DNA of 64,000 bases. It comes from Ascoidea rubescens DSM 1968 (lineage: Eukaryota; Ascomycota; Saccharomycetes; Ascoideales; Ascoideaceae). Below the pieces are notes generated by a model. The model saw only the letters and a list, made by a program, of their open reading frames with translations, was not told where the DNA came from and did not search any database. How positions within the stretch are numbered: the first letter of the stretch is position 1; the number at the start of each line of letters is the position of its first letter. This document shows positions 52,412 to 62,197 of the stretch, one piece after another. Both the position numbers and the translations under genes were made by a program. The DNA lies in assembly GCF_001661345.1 (NCBI RefSeq), contig NW_017962913.1, positions 2,423,428 through 2,487,427 on the forward strand. The letters are read 5' to 3'.

Positions 52412-52843
52412 ATTGCCTCCTCTGCCTTATCGTCGCTCTCCAGCTCTGTCCTTATTCTTGTCTCCAGCTGCAGCTTCTTTTCTCGTCCATCCGTAACACT
52501 CCTCACACTCCTCCCCCTCGTTTTTATCCTTGCCTGACACTCTTCCTGCTTTCTAATCCCACTCATTGACACACGTCGCTGTCCCTACAATCTACAACTG
52601 ATTCACTGAGCAAATTCAGAAAAAAAAAAAAAAAGTATCTGAAAAAAAGAACAAAAAGAAGAACGTAAAAAAGAACGTAAAAAACCACTGAAAAAAAGAA
52701 CTGAAAAAAAATTTACCACTTTTTTTTATCAATCAATATCTCACCTCCTGATTAATTCTATTTCTCCTTCCAACTTTTTTTTTTTCTTCTGAATTTGGTT
52801 TCTTGAGAGCACTGTTCTTCCACTGATATAAACCAACATCAAA
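52412..52843. other. MSN5 promoter region
   Basis: CTC/CTG-rich first half continuing the GC-rich end of the hydrolase gene, then A- and T-rich runs (52620-52720, 52776-52790) before the MSN5 ATG. No gene seen. Confidence 0.5.
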
Positions 52844-55800
52844 ATGGATTCTGATGGTGTTAACCAAATTGTCACTGCCCTTGGCTTGATCCACAACCCA
52901 AGAAGCTCAAATGATGATCGTCGTCAGGCTCAGCAATTCCTCGATAAAGTAAGACTAGAACCTGAGTCCCCATTTTGGGGTTACCAACTCTCTCTCCCCA
53001 ACAGCAACAACAACACCATCGTTCGCCATTTTGGTTTGACCCTCCTAGAAAAATCAATCATGTACGACTATGACACCTACAACTTGGAGAAAATCCTAAC
53101 TGTTCGAAAGTGGATCATCGAACTATGCTCAAATGTTACAAACGACGACCCAAACTACATCAAAGAAAAACTAGCCTTCCTATGGGTTGCCCTAGCCAAA
53201 AGATCCTGGGGCATTTATGTAGAACTAGACTGTGCTCCCCTTGACTTGGCTGCTCTAAATGAAATACTCATCAACAAGGACAAATCGGCTCCAAATCATC
53301 TTCCCAGGTCTCATCTTCTATCAAATTCAAATTCAAATTCAAACTCCAATTCCAATCCCAATTCCAATTCCAATTCCAATTCCAATTCCAATTCCAATTC
53401 CAATCCCAATTCCAATTCCAATTCCACTCCCAATCACAGTTCCAATCCCAATTCCTTTTCTCAAATCACCTCTACCAAAGATACACTATCATACACTGAC
53501 CTAATAAGTGGTTGGGTCGACATGGACAAGGACTTGTTCCAGCTATGGAATGCCAACCTCTTTACCAGAGAACTATCCCTAATCATCTTCAGAACCCTAT
53601 TCGAAGATATCTTCATCCTCGAAGACCCCATTGCCATCTCCAGATCTCCTCCTCTAAATCTCTTTTGCTCAGAAATCATGTCCTCCTCTGCCATAGTTGA
53701 AACATACTACGACGCAAGTCCTCTCATCTCCATCGCCAGAGCTTCCGATCATGGTTGGCTAAAAATCTGGTCTGACTTCCTCCAACAGTGTCTCTCAAAC
53801 CAAAACGATAAAAACTCTCTAAACTTCATCAACAAAATACTATCAACCTTCAAAGCCTGTTTACACTGGATTTTTCCGGCAAACCTCCTAGAAAGCGATA
53901 TCCTTCAAAGAATCACCTCTTCCCTATTATCTAACGACATCCACATCAAAATCTTAGCTGTAGACTGCCTCCATGCTCTATTAACAAGAACCTTCCTAAC
54001 CACAGAAGAATTCAATAAAATAGTTGGCGCCATCTTCATGCCTGAAGGCATTCAAATGCTATCCCAGGTCTACGACTCAGTAATACTAGATCCAAACAAC
54101 ATCAACGAACACCACTACTCATTCATAAAAAAACTAGTCGAAATGTGCGTAGGCCTAAGCAGCTACCTAAGTTCAGCCGCCGCTGCTGCTGCTGCCTCCT
54201 CTTCCTCTTCAGATCCACCTTCAAACATCCCACTCTCAACCTCAAATTCAAACATCAATGCAAACACAAATCCCAATGCAACCAATACTACAAATGGCTC
54301 TTCTCAAAATTTCTCAACAAAATATTCCCCTCCTACAAAATCTGGCTCTTTTATCTTACCCAAAAACTCAGATATAATGGGCTACCTAAAACTAATTCTA
54401 AAGACAACATGCAACGAATCCCTAATAGTGTCAGGTCTTTCCTTAAACTTCTGGGTATCAATGCTAAGAATAGACACTCTTTCAAATGAAAATACTCTCT
54501 TCTTCCAATTGCTTCCAGATCTTCTAGAAATATGCGCCAACAGGTTACTAAACTACTCTGACTTATTTGAACAACAGGATAATAACGAATCATACACTGA
54601 CGATTTCATACAATCCTCCAACAACAATAACCCGCACTTCAAAACTCTCCCTTCAAAGAAATACATTGATATCGACTTTGACTCAACGCCCGAAATAAAC
54701 ACTTTTCTATCAAACTACATAAAATATCTAGATGACATTATCAGAATAATTGTCTGTAAAAGACCAAAAGAAGGTTTACGCTGGTTGGAACAAAGACTAA
54801 AAGACTTCTTCTTTTCAGATCATGGCCTGAAATGTCTAAATCAATCAAAACTATACCTAAATAAAAAAATTGACTTGCCTTACTTCTGGGGCTACCAACA
54901 ATTTGAAATCATTGAATCAACTGTCAAGGGTATCTCCCGCTGGAAAATCTGGTATGACGATGATAAACCAGATAAACAATCAAAACTAACTGAACTAAAT
55001 CAACTAGTAGAAATCCTATGTGAAAATTTATTAGCCTTGAATTTATGCGATTTAATGCTTCTAAGAAAACAAATTCAAACATTGGTCCAATTTACTCCTT
55101 TGCTAAAAGACACACAATCTGGCTTAATGCTAAAAGTTTTGGAAAAAATATTAACCATTTCAACTTTTGAAATTAATGAAAATGCTTCAGACGAAGAAAG
55201 AGAATTAGTCAGAGATTTAAGAATCACCTGTGGCACTGAGTTAAATAGACTAGGCTATATGATTCCAGAATCATTGAAAGAGATCCTAAATGATCTAGAA
55301 AACGTTATCGCAAATATATTACTGACTAAAAAAATATCGGCTCATGAGTCTGTGGCGTTTAAATCTTTTTTATTAGTTGTATCCCAAAGATCCTCATTGG
55401 CAAAAGAAATAAAATTTGAAAAATTTTCGAAAATTGTAGATCCTGAACTTGAAGCTTGGAATGATCCTGCAACAATGAAAGGGCTCTCGGAATTGCCTTG
55501 GTTCATGGAGAGATTGGGTATTGTCAAAATCGCAGAATATTTCAAAGAAAGAGGAATTAATGGCAAAGCTGATCTTTTAACAATCGATATGGATGATAAG
55601 GGAAGAAAATTAAAATCTGCTTTAAATGAACATTGGGGCAAGATATTCCCTGTTAGAGCTACTAGAATCTATGTTCAATATTCTATTGAAAAATTACCTC
55701 ACACTTCTCCAGATTACCTACATTTACTATCATTATGGAAACCAAGAATACAACCTATATTGCCATATATTTTACAACTAATTTCTCAAATTCAAAAATA

Positions 55801-56968
55801 CCACAATCCTCAAAATTGGCTTGATTTACCTATTGAAGTTCAATCTTTTGTAAAAGATAGTTGTGCTGAAAGATTTTGGCAAGTTGGTGTATCCACAAAA
55901 AGCAGAGATTCTTTTGTTTCCGAAAGTGTCAAGGCAATGCACACGTTGAGGGATTTTGCAGATTCTGTTGGGCACATTGTCAGATATACTAGAGAATATG
56001 CATTCCTAGCAATTGCATCGATATCTCAATTGGAAGACACTTTATATGAAATTCCGGGAATGGGGGAATTGCTATGGAAAGCAGCAGCATCAGATTCAGC
56101 AGGTATATCATTGCATTCATGGAGACATATGATCAACTTATTATTCAGAAATACCGTTAAGAATTGTCCAGCAAAATTTGTTGTACCTTTTATGGGACCA
56201 TTATTAACAATTGCATTACCTGCCATTGATGAATTATTAACTAAAAACTGGGAAATGGTGTATAATAATGGCATACAGTTGCAAGGAAACGAAAATGACG
56301 ATGCTTTATCGGAAGAAATGATGCAAGAACATTTACTAAGGCAATTAACAGCAGTTGTGGATAGAATGTTGATTGATTTAGTTGGCCAACTCAATAGTAG
56401 GTTCCCCTTGAATGAAACCCAAATTGAGATTAGAACGTTGATATTCAATAATAAGGAACTACTAGGAAGCTTTTTACAACTATTGACACATGTAATAAGT
56501 TTTAAGGATACAAAATGCTCATACAATGCCATTTTAATATTGAGAAATTGTTACAAAGAAATTTTATTGAAAGATGAAGAAGTTGATAAATGGTTATGTA
56601 AAGAAATTTTTGTAATTTTAGCCACCATCTTGAATGATACATTTTTTCAGGATGTTCACGCCGAAGCTGGGTATCTGTTCACTGAAATATATATCTACTT
56701 GAGATCAAAGTATGATTTCCCAGCCTATGCATTAGAAGAAATATTACAATGTGATGATAAAGTGATTAAAAATATGGAAAGTCTTATGGGATCTAGTAAA
56801 AGCTTGAGACAAAGAAAGGTGTGTCTAATTCAAACCATTATAGCAAATAATGAGGCTATTCAAAAACAAGATAGAAAAAGATTACTAGCAGGAAGAAACC
56901 GCAAAAAGTTGAATACAGATTTAATGAATGGTGACGAACATCATATTTTGGGAAATTTATTTGGATGA
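52844..56968 (+). CDS. MSN5: Karyopherin/exportin Msn5 (exportin-5 family)
   Basis: Nuclear transport receptor for phosphorylated transcription factors; relative of exportin-5. 1374 aa (yeast 1224). The importin-beta N-terminal repeat region is clear: DDRRQAQQFLDKVR, HFGLTLLEKSIMYDY, LAFLWVALAKRSWG. HEAT-type helices continue to a conserved C-terminus (FPAYALEEILQCDDK, GRNRKKLNTDL). The extra length comes from a Ser-Asn-Ser-Asn/Pro run at about residues 160-205 and an Ala/Ser/Asn run at about 445-490, both simple-sequence expansions. No missing exons are evident. Confidence 0.9.
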   Translation: MDSDGVNQIVTALGLIHNPRSSNDDRRQAQQFLDKVRLEPESPFWGYQLSLPNSNNNTIVRHFGLTLLEKSIMYDYDTYNLEKILTVRKWIIELCSNVTNDDPNYIKEKLAFLWVALAKRSWGIYVELDCAPLDLAALNEILINKDKSAPNHLPRSHLLSNSNSNSNSNSNPNSNSNSNSNSNSNSNPNSNSNSTPNHSSNPNSFSQITSTKDTLSYTDLISGWVDMDKDLFQLWNANLFTRELSLIIFRTLFEDIFILEDPIAISRSPPLNLFCSEIMSSSAIVETYYDASPLISIARASDHGWLKIWSDFLQQCLSNQNDKNSLNFINKILSTFKACLHWIFPANLLESDILQRITSSLLSNDIHIKILAVDCLHALLTRTFLTTEEFNKIVGAIFMPEGIQMLSQVYDSVILDPNNINEHHYSFIKKLVEMCVGLSSYLSSAAAAAAASSSSSDPPSNIPLSTSNSNINANTNPNATNTTNGSSQNFSTKYSPPTKSGSFILPKNSDIMGYLKLILKTTCNESLIVSGLSLNFWVSMLRIDTLSNENTLFFQLLPDLLEICANRLLNYSDLFEQQDNNESYTDDFIQSSNNNNPHFKTLPSKKYIDIDFDSTPEINTFLSNYIKYLDDIIRIIVCKRPKEGLRWLEQRLKDFFFSDHGLKCLNQSKLYLNKKIDLPYFWGYQQFEIIESTVKGISRWKIWYDDDKPDKQSKLTELNQLVEILCENLLALNLCDLMLLRKQIQTLVQFTPLLKDTQSGLMLKVLEKILTISTFEINENASDEERELVRDLRITCGTELNRLGYMIPESLKEILNDLENVIANILLTKKISAHESVAFKSFLLVVSQRSSLAKEIKFEKFSKIVDPELEAWNDPATMKGLSELPWFMERLGIVKIAEYFKERGINGKADLLTIDMDDKGRKLKSALNEHWGKIFPVRATRIYVQYSIEKLPHTSPDYLHLLSLWKPRIQPILPYILQLISQIQKYHNPQNWLDLPIEVQSFVKDSCAERFWQVGVSTKSRDSFVSESVKAMHTLRDFADSVGHIVRYTREYAFLAIASISQLEDTLYEIPGMGELLWKAAASDSAGISLHSWRHMINLLFRNTVKNCPAKFVVPFMGPLLTIALPAIDELLTKNWEMVYNNGIQLQGNENDDALSEEMMQEHLLRQLTAVVDRMLIDLVGQLNSRFPLNETQIEIRTLIFNNKELLGSFLQLLTHVISFKDTKCSYNAILILRNCYKEILLKDEEVDKWLCKEIFVILATILNDTFFQDVHAEAGYLFTEIYIYLRSKYDFPAYALEEILQCDDKVIKNMESLMGSSKSLRQRKVCLIQTIIANNEAIQKQDRKRLLAGRNRKKLNTDLMNGDEHHILGNLFG
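53320..53455. repeat. MSN5: Coding TTCCAA hexanucleotide array
   Basis: Over 20 units of AATTCC/AATCCC/AATTCA in frame, encoding the Ser-Asn/Pro-Asn run in MSN5. It is pure enough to be expanding by slippage. Confidence 0.9.
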
Positions 56969-57688
56969 TATAGATATATGAAAGAAAATGCTTCGTATGA
57001 GAGTTCCAACAAGGCTGTTGCAAACTAAATAGTCTACACCTTTTTTTAACCTTTTTTTTTTTTTTTACCAAAAACACAGCTATTATATTATACTCCTCAA
57101 AATCCCATTTACTCTGTTCACTTTATATTTTCAGATGGTTTTAATCGCCCTCAAGAGCCATATTGGCAAAGTTCTAAGTATTTAAATAGGAAACCCACAT
57201 CAAAGTATATATTTTTTTAATAAAACACTATTTCTCGACTTACTATTGGCTGTTTGAGTCCATCAGCTATCAACTGCTCTCTTCCACCAGCTCAAATCGC
57301 CTTCAAATAACAAAACCATCCATTTGCACAATCTGATAAGTTCTTCTTTTAGCAACTTTTTGCTTGAGGCTCTCAATAAAGCAAGCTCTGCTTGGTTCAT
57401 GTCTTAATTGTACTTGAGACAACTTAAGTTTGATAAGTTTTGAGATAAGAGCCAATCTTATCTTTGGCTGTTTGCTGGTGGGAACAGTAAGCTCAACACT
57501 CAAGGTGAGATGAGATCAAATTGATATGATTCTCGTGGATATAAATATGGGGTAAATTTTTCAGTTATTTGACAACAGCTCTTTCAAAACCATCAATCAA
57601 CTTTGGCCCCAGTTCATCTAGTGTCTTTTAATTGCAGGCTTCTTTCTAATCTACTCAGCTTTTTAATTTACCAATTGCAGCCGTAACA
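56969..57688. other. Intergenic, MSN5 / oxygenase promoter
   Basis: 720 bp. T-rich run near 57040-57065. A 66-codon minus-strand frame (57303-57503) starts without ATG and has no recognisable motif. The last 150 bp are the oxygenase leader. Confidence 0.5.
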
Positions 57689-58894
57689 ATGCCACCTTTA
57701 ACTCAAGAAGTAATTAATGGTAACCTCGATAAGATTGTCCCTGAAAACATCTATAATGATACTGTTTTGCCATTATTGCAAGAACTTCTTGCAAAACCAG
57801 GTTTTGATCCAGCTGTCAAATTTGATTTCGACAAGCATATAATTTTCAATCCTGCTACTGATTATGAAAAGTACAAGCCAGTGATGTTGCCAGAGATTGA
57901 TATTGATCATCCAGATGCTATCAGTGATATGGCTTTCACTTTGGCATTTCCATTGTACTCTGAAGAAGCTGTTGATACAATGAGATACGAAATCTTTCAA
58001 AAAGATATTTTCAGAAACCATTCTAGAATGGCAAATTTAACCAAATTCAAAGGAATGGATGTTCAAATTGCTGGACAAATTGGGGATACTCCTTTTACTA
58101 AGGATGCAATCACTCATCCAAAAGTTATGGAAATATTTAACAAGCTAGCTGGACTTGAATTGGTTTATATGATGCCCTATGAAGTAGGTTCAATTAATTT
58201 TGGCATCAAACCTGTGAAACAAGTTGAAGATGAAAAAAACAATAAAGAATATTATTTGGCTCAAAATGCTCAGGCTTTTGATGAAAATTCTGACTTTGTT
58301 AGAGGATGGCATCATGACAGTAACAGTTTTAGTTTAATCACAATGCTTTCAGACACAAAAGATATGATTGGTGGTGAAACTGCATTGAAAACTGGCGATG
58401 GCAGGATCTTAAAAATCAATAATTATCAAAAAGGATGGGCCTCTTTGGTTCATGCTCATTGTTTAAATCACATTGCATTGAAACCATACTGTTCCATTGA
58501 GAGAATTACTGCAGTTACAGCACTTAGAGCTAAGGATCCATTACATATGGATCCAACAGTTTTAACAACAATTAAACCCTCTGTTTTGCATAGAAGTCTT
58601 TATAATGAATACTATCCTGAGTGGATGGATTATAGATTGGAAATCATGCTAGAGAAACTCAAATGGTTGAGAGAAAAGGTTCAAAAAGACAAGAAAAAGG
58701 GTAAAGATTTTAATCAAATTGAAATGATTAACTATTTGGAGGATTTATCCAATTACACTAAAGCAACTTGGAGAGAATTTGAGGTTGTCGACGAAGGTAA
58801 ATACTACCAACCTGAAAAGAAGAAATTTATCCTTAATTGGAGAGATGTCGAAGGCAGCGAAATGAGTCAAAAGATTATGAAATTTGATTTATAG
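57689..58894 (+). CDS. Fungal 2OG-Fe(II) oxygenase-like protein
   Basis: 401 aa. Contains RGWHHDSNSFSLITML, whose His208/His209 and Asp210 give the His-x-Asp or HD part of a 2-oxoglutarate/Fe(II) site. Farther on is GWASLVHAHCLNHIALKP, a likely distal His, then CSIERITAVTALRAKDP. The double-stranded beta-helix character between them (MIGGETALKTGDG) agrees: Gly-Gly-Glu-Thr is typical of prolyl-hydroxylase-like folds. I recall similar uncharacterised fungal proteins but not the substrate. No signal peptide; the C-terminus is helical and Lys-rich. Probably cytosolic. Confidence 0.75.
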   Translation: MPPLTQEVINGNLDKIVPENIYNDTVLPLLQELLAKPGFDPAVKFDFDKHIIFNPATDYEKYKPVMLPEIDIDHPDAISDMAFTLAFPLYSEEAVDTMRYEIFQKDIFRNHSRMANLTKFKGMDVQIAGQIGDTPFTKDAITHPKVMEIFNKLAGLELVYMMPYEVGSINFGIKPVKQVEDEKNNKEYYLAQNAQAFDENSDFVRGWHHDSNSFSLITMLSDTKDMIGGETALKTGDGRILKINNYQKGWASLVHAHCLNHIALKPYCSIERITAVTALRAKDPLHMDPTVLTTIKPSVLHRSLYNEYYPEWMDYRLEIMLEKLKWLREKVQKDKKKGKDFNQIEMINYLEDLSNYTKATWREFEVVDEGKYYQPEKKKFILNWRDVEGSEMSQKIMKFDL

Positions 58895-59061
58895 AGACTT
58901 CAGAGAAGAAAGTTTCTAATTTATGAATATATTCTATTATTATTAAGCTTATAAACACATTAAATTATACAAATCTATTTATTTATTTATTTATTATGAA
59001 TCTATATATATATGTCTTTTTTTTTTCTTTTTTTATTCAATAAAGATTCCGTTTTAGTATG

Positions 59062-59937
59062 TTACAAATTTGATTTATAATTTGGATCAGAATCAAGAGG
59101 TGGTAGAGTCTTTTCAATGAATTTAACAATTTCAATCAACTGTTCATTAACAACTTGGTGACCCATTCCATCAATTGGAATGAATTTTAAATTTGGCAAA
59201 GCAAATTCATTTTTAAAAAAATCATAAGATTGTTGAGCATATTTAAAACTAATCATTCTATCATTTATCCCGTGAAATTGTAAAATTTCAGTATCAACAT
59301 TTGGAATACTCTTGCTAATATTATCGGTGGATTTGTATTTCAATAATTCTGGAATAATTTTAACAAAACCTGAGCATGAAATAAAACCAGCCAACTTATG
59401 TTTACTTAGGATAACTTGAGATAAAGTTAATGAACCACCTTGCGAGAAACCACCAAGTAAAATTCGATTTGAAGGAACATTATCATCTTTGATTAAAGAA
59501 TCGATATGATTATTTATGGTCGAGATCGAATTCAAGTAGCCCTTTGTATCGTCCTTTGCATTGATTGACCCCATTTCATAGATATCAAACCATGATGGTA
59601 TTTTGTTAGCATTTTGAACAGTTAATGGGATGGTTGGAGCATTAGGAAAGATGAATTTAATATGGTTGAATTTATTATTTGATTTTTCGCCTTGGAGAAT
59701 ATCAGCTAGGAATTTCCAGCCATTACCAGAGTCACCAAGACCATGAATGAATATGATAGCAGAGGAAGGAGATTTATTGATTGAATTGATAGTTATAGCA
59801 GACATGTTAGAGATGATATTGTTTTGAATATTTAGCGGATTGCTATTGTGGATTAGGTTTAATTTATGAGATACAAATAATATTGGTAATGAAAGGAATA
59901 CGAAAAAGGAAAAGAGAGAAAAAAAGGATCTTAGCAT
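59062..59937 (-). CDS. Acyl-protein thioesterase 1
   Basis: Serine hydrolase that removes palmitate from proteins; orthologue of yeast YLR118C. The fold motifs are complete: IFIHGLGDSGNGW, FPNAP, SWFDI, GGFSQGGSL (Ser165), FHGINDRMISF (Asp226) and MGHQVV (His260), numbering from the first ATG. 291 aa from that ATG, 247 aa from the ATG at 59805 (MSAITI), which matches the usual family length. The extra 44 residues contain a strong hydrophobic segment (FFSLFSFFVFLSLPILFV) like a signal peptide or anchor, unusual for this cytosolic family. Which start is used cannot be told from the sequence alone. Confidence 0.92.
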   Translation of the reverse strand: MLRSFFSLFSFFVFLSLPILFVSHKLNLIHNSNPLNIQNNIISNMSAITINSINKSPSSAIIFIHGLGDSGNGWKFLADILQGEKSNNKFNHIKFIFPNAPTIPLTVQNANKIPSWFDIYEMGSINAKDDTKGYLNSISTINNHIDSLIKDDNVPSNRILLGGFSQGGSLTLSQVILSKHKLAGFISCSGFVKIIPELLKYKSTDNISKSIPNVDTEILQFHGINDRMISFKYAQQSYDFFKNEFALPNLKFIPIDGMGHQVVNEQLIEIVKFIEKTLPPLDSDPNYKSNL

Positions 59938-60285
59938 TAAATCTTTGAGTTATTGAGAATAATTTAATTATGAAGAATAGTTTTGTTCTGTTTGTTTTCA
60001 ACAGTGATTTGGGGAATACATCGAAATATTTATATGAAATAAGCTTTCATCGAACTGGCAGAGAAAGACATTCGAGTTGATGAGTAATGCTTATTAATAA
60101 GAGTGGAAATTGTTGATACTTACTAATGATGAAAGATATATAGATGATTAGATAAAAAAAAGATAAAAGATAAAAGATAAAAGATAAAAGAATAAAAGGA
60201 TAAAAGAATAAAGTAAAAAAGAATAAGAAAAAATTAGAGGAAAAATGATATCAAGACTTTGAAAATTGTTGAAAACTTTGGAAGA
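59938..60285. other. Intergenic with AAAAGAT/ATAAAAG repeats
   Basis: 348 bp between two same-strand genes. Four to five AAAAGATA-type units and related variants at about 60153-60230, in the upstream region of the thioesterase gene and just past the chitinase stop. Confidence 0.6.
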
Positions 60286-61653
60286 CTATTGAGTATATAG
60301 TTGCCATAAAGCAGGAGCAGCGCTAGGAGTCCAAGTTGGATCATGAGAAGTATGGGGTTGAAGACAAATGTATAATTGATTAGAATAAGAGACAATATCG
60401 TCTTTATTATATGCAACGTATAGTTGCCATTGTTTGATGTGACCATGATGAACAGAATCAGAGGTCGAAGAAGATGAAGAATCTTGTTCATTGTTGTTGT
60501 CGAGAACCTGTTGGTTATTATTTGGGTATTGCTGGGTTTGAGTATCTTGGTAATAGTTGTAATTGGAATTAATAACAAAAGGTTGACCTCTTGTACCAAG
60601 ATAATTAATGGCAGTTCTGCTATATTCAAAATCATTTGATTGACTGAAAGATGAGATGGCGATGCTCATTTCAGGTTTGTTTAGATCTTCTTCAGCAATG
60701 ACTTGATCTCTATTAAGAGCCCAGAAAGTTAGTAAACCGATATCTCTATATCTAACGAAGTTTAATAACTCGACAAAGTCGCTTTGGGTGAAAACTGAGT
60801 TGTCATCATTTTTACCTATCATAGGACAGATACCAATAGATTTATAGATTTCTTGTGCAGATCTATTGGGAAAGACATGAGAATGCAATTGCGCTTTCAT
60901 TAGTTCGATCACTTTGATAGCAGCTTGACCCCAGGTGTTTGCATAAGGAATATCATCTAAGGACATGTAATAGTCCATTGCCATTGCGTTGATTAAAGTG
61001 ATGTTAACGTTATAACCTTGGATTGTTTGAATACAATGGATGGCATCATTGGTCAACCCAAGATTTGGATGAGATGATAAAGTTAATGAAATGTATAAAT
61101 TGTTTTGCAAGGCACTTTGTAATCTGGATAAAACCCTGCCAATTTGATTGATTAAAGTTAGATTGGTTAGATTTGAACCCTCAATGTCATAATCAATTGC
61201 ATTTATATTATATTGTCTGAGGATGTTCAAAATTGCTTCAAATTCCTCGTCTTCGTTTAAGAAGTTGGATAAATAATTGCCCAGAGCACCGCCGAAACTT
61301 AGGATGATATTGCCATTATTGTTTGTAATTGAGTAGAAATTTCTGATATCGTCTTCCCATCTATGGATGTCGTCGACTGAGTTGACAACAAAGGCCAAAG
61401 TGACAGTGTTGAGACCTAGTTTTTGATGGGCTTCAGTTAAAGTAGATATTTTGTAATACTCAGTGTTGCCCTTGCCCCAAAGATACAAGTAAGGAGCAAA
61501 AATAGTGGGATTTGAGGACAAAGACTCAGGGTTCAATTGTACTAAAGGCATTGAGAAGAACTTGAAGAGATAAAGGAAGATGATGGGAAGAGAGAAGAAA
61601 AGCAGAAAAATCAAATAGTGGTTGGAGACTCGTTTCAAGAACTGGGAAAACAT
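60286..61653 (-). CDS. GH18 chitinase-like protein with CBM5/12
   Basis: 455 aa. An N-terminal hydrophobic segment (about 12-33) acts as signal or anchor. A GH18 barrel follows (about 50-375): TVTLAFVV, LSFGG then Leu(CTG)124, AIDYDIEG with Asp154, Asp156 and Glu158 (DxDxE acid intact), NAMAMDYYMS, GICPMIGKND and GLLTFWALNRDQ. After a Gln/Asn/Ser linker comes a C-terminal CBM5/12 chitin-binding fold (WQLYVAYNKDDIVSY, YICLQPHTSHDPTW, APALW). The barrel plus this module is the architecture of bacterial ChiD/ChiC-like chitinases, not of the yeast Cts1 type. Possible horizontal transfer. Active residues appear complete. Confidence 0.88.
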   Translation of the reverse strand: MFSQFLKRVSNHYLIFLLFFSLPIIFLYLFKFFSMPLVQLNPESLSSNPTIFAPYLYLWGKGNTEYYKISTLTEAHQKLGLNTVTLAFVVNSVDDIHRWEDDIRNFYSITNNNGNIILSFGGALGNYLSNFLNEDEEFEAILNILRQYNINAIDYDIEGSNLTNLTLINQIGRVLSRLQSALQNNLYISLTLSSHPNLGLTNDAIHCIQTIQGYNVNITLINAMAMDYYMSLDDIPYANTWGQAAIKVIELMKAQLHSHVFPNRSAQEIYKSIGICPMIGKNDDNSVFTQSDFVELLNFVRYRDIGLLTFWALNRDQVIAEEDLNKPEMSIAISSFSQSNDFEYSRTAINYLGTRGQPFVINSNYNYYQDTQTQQYPNNNQQVLDNNNEQDSSSSSTSDSVHHGHIKQWQLYVAYNKDDIVSYSNQLYICLQPHTSHDPTWTPSAAPALWQLYTQ

Positions 61654-62197
61654 TGCGAGAGCAGGGTCTTTTATAGTGATGGGCTAGATAAGATTTGAAA
61701 GTTAGGTGAAACGAGAATGGGAAAGACAACAACAAGGCTTTGAAGGAGCTGGCGAGTAGAAAAAACCTGAACTGGGCTGAAGCTGGGAGTAGAATGGTGT
61801 CGAATCAAAGCCAATATATTCTGCGCATTCAGCAAAGCAGTTCCTTCAAAAGGTTTGCTTCAGAAGGTTTCCTTCAAAAGGTTTCTCAGAACATTGTTTG
61901 GGCTTTTTGGGTTTGCTTTTTGCCCTCTCCCGTAGATTTGGATTTGAAGCAGACGCATTGATATTCAGGTGTATGTGCATAAACGCATAGTCAGGAAGTA
62001 TCCATTGTGGTGGAGTGCATCTGTATTAATGTTGAGCCACCATTGAGGTTTGCATTCTTAGACATTGGTGTGCGTTAGATATAATAACCAGTGATAAGAA
62101 AGGACTGAAAGAAGAATCAATTCAACAAGCAACAGCTAAAGGATTTGCAACCGATACTCCAACGTTTAAGAGCAGTGTGTTTCTGGCTGTGTTCAAC
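61654..62197. other. Divergent chitinase/VPS37 intergenic region
   Basis: 544 bp. Contains three imperfect copies of a TTCAAAAGGTTT-type word (about 61846-61886). No gene seen. Confidence 0.5.

Noticed and set aside
57303-57503. 66-codon basic frame upstream of the oxygenase gene
   Set aside because: No ATG start and no family resemblance; may be chance in a 720-bp promoter.
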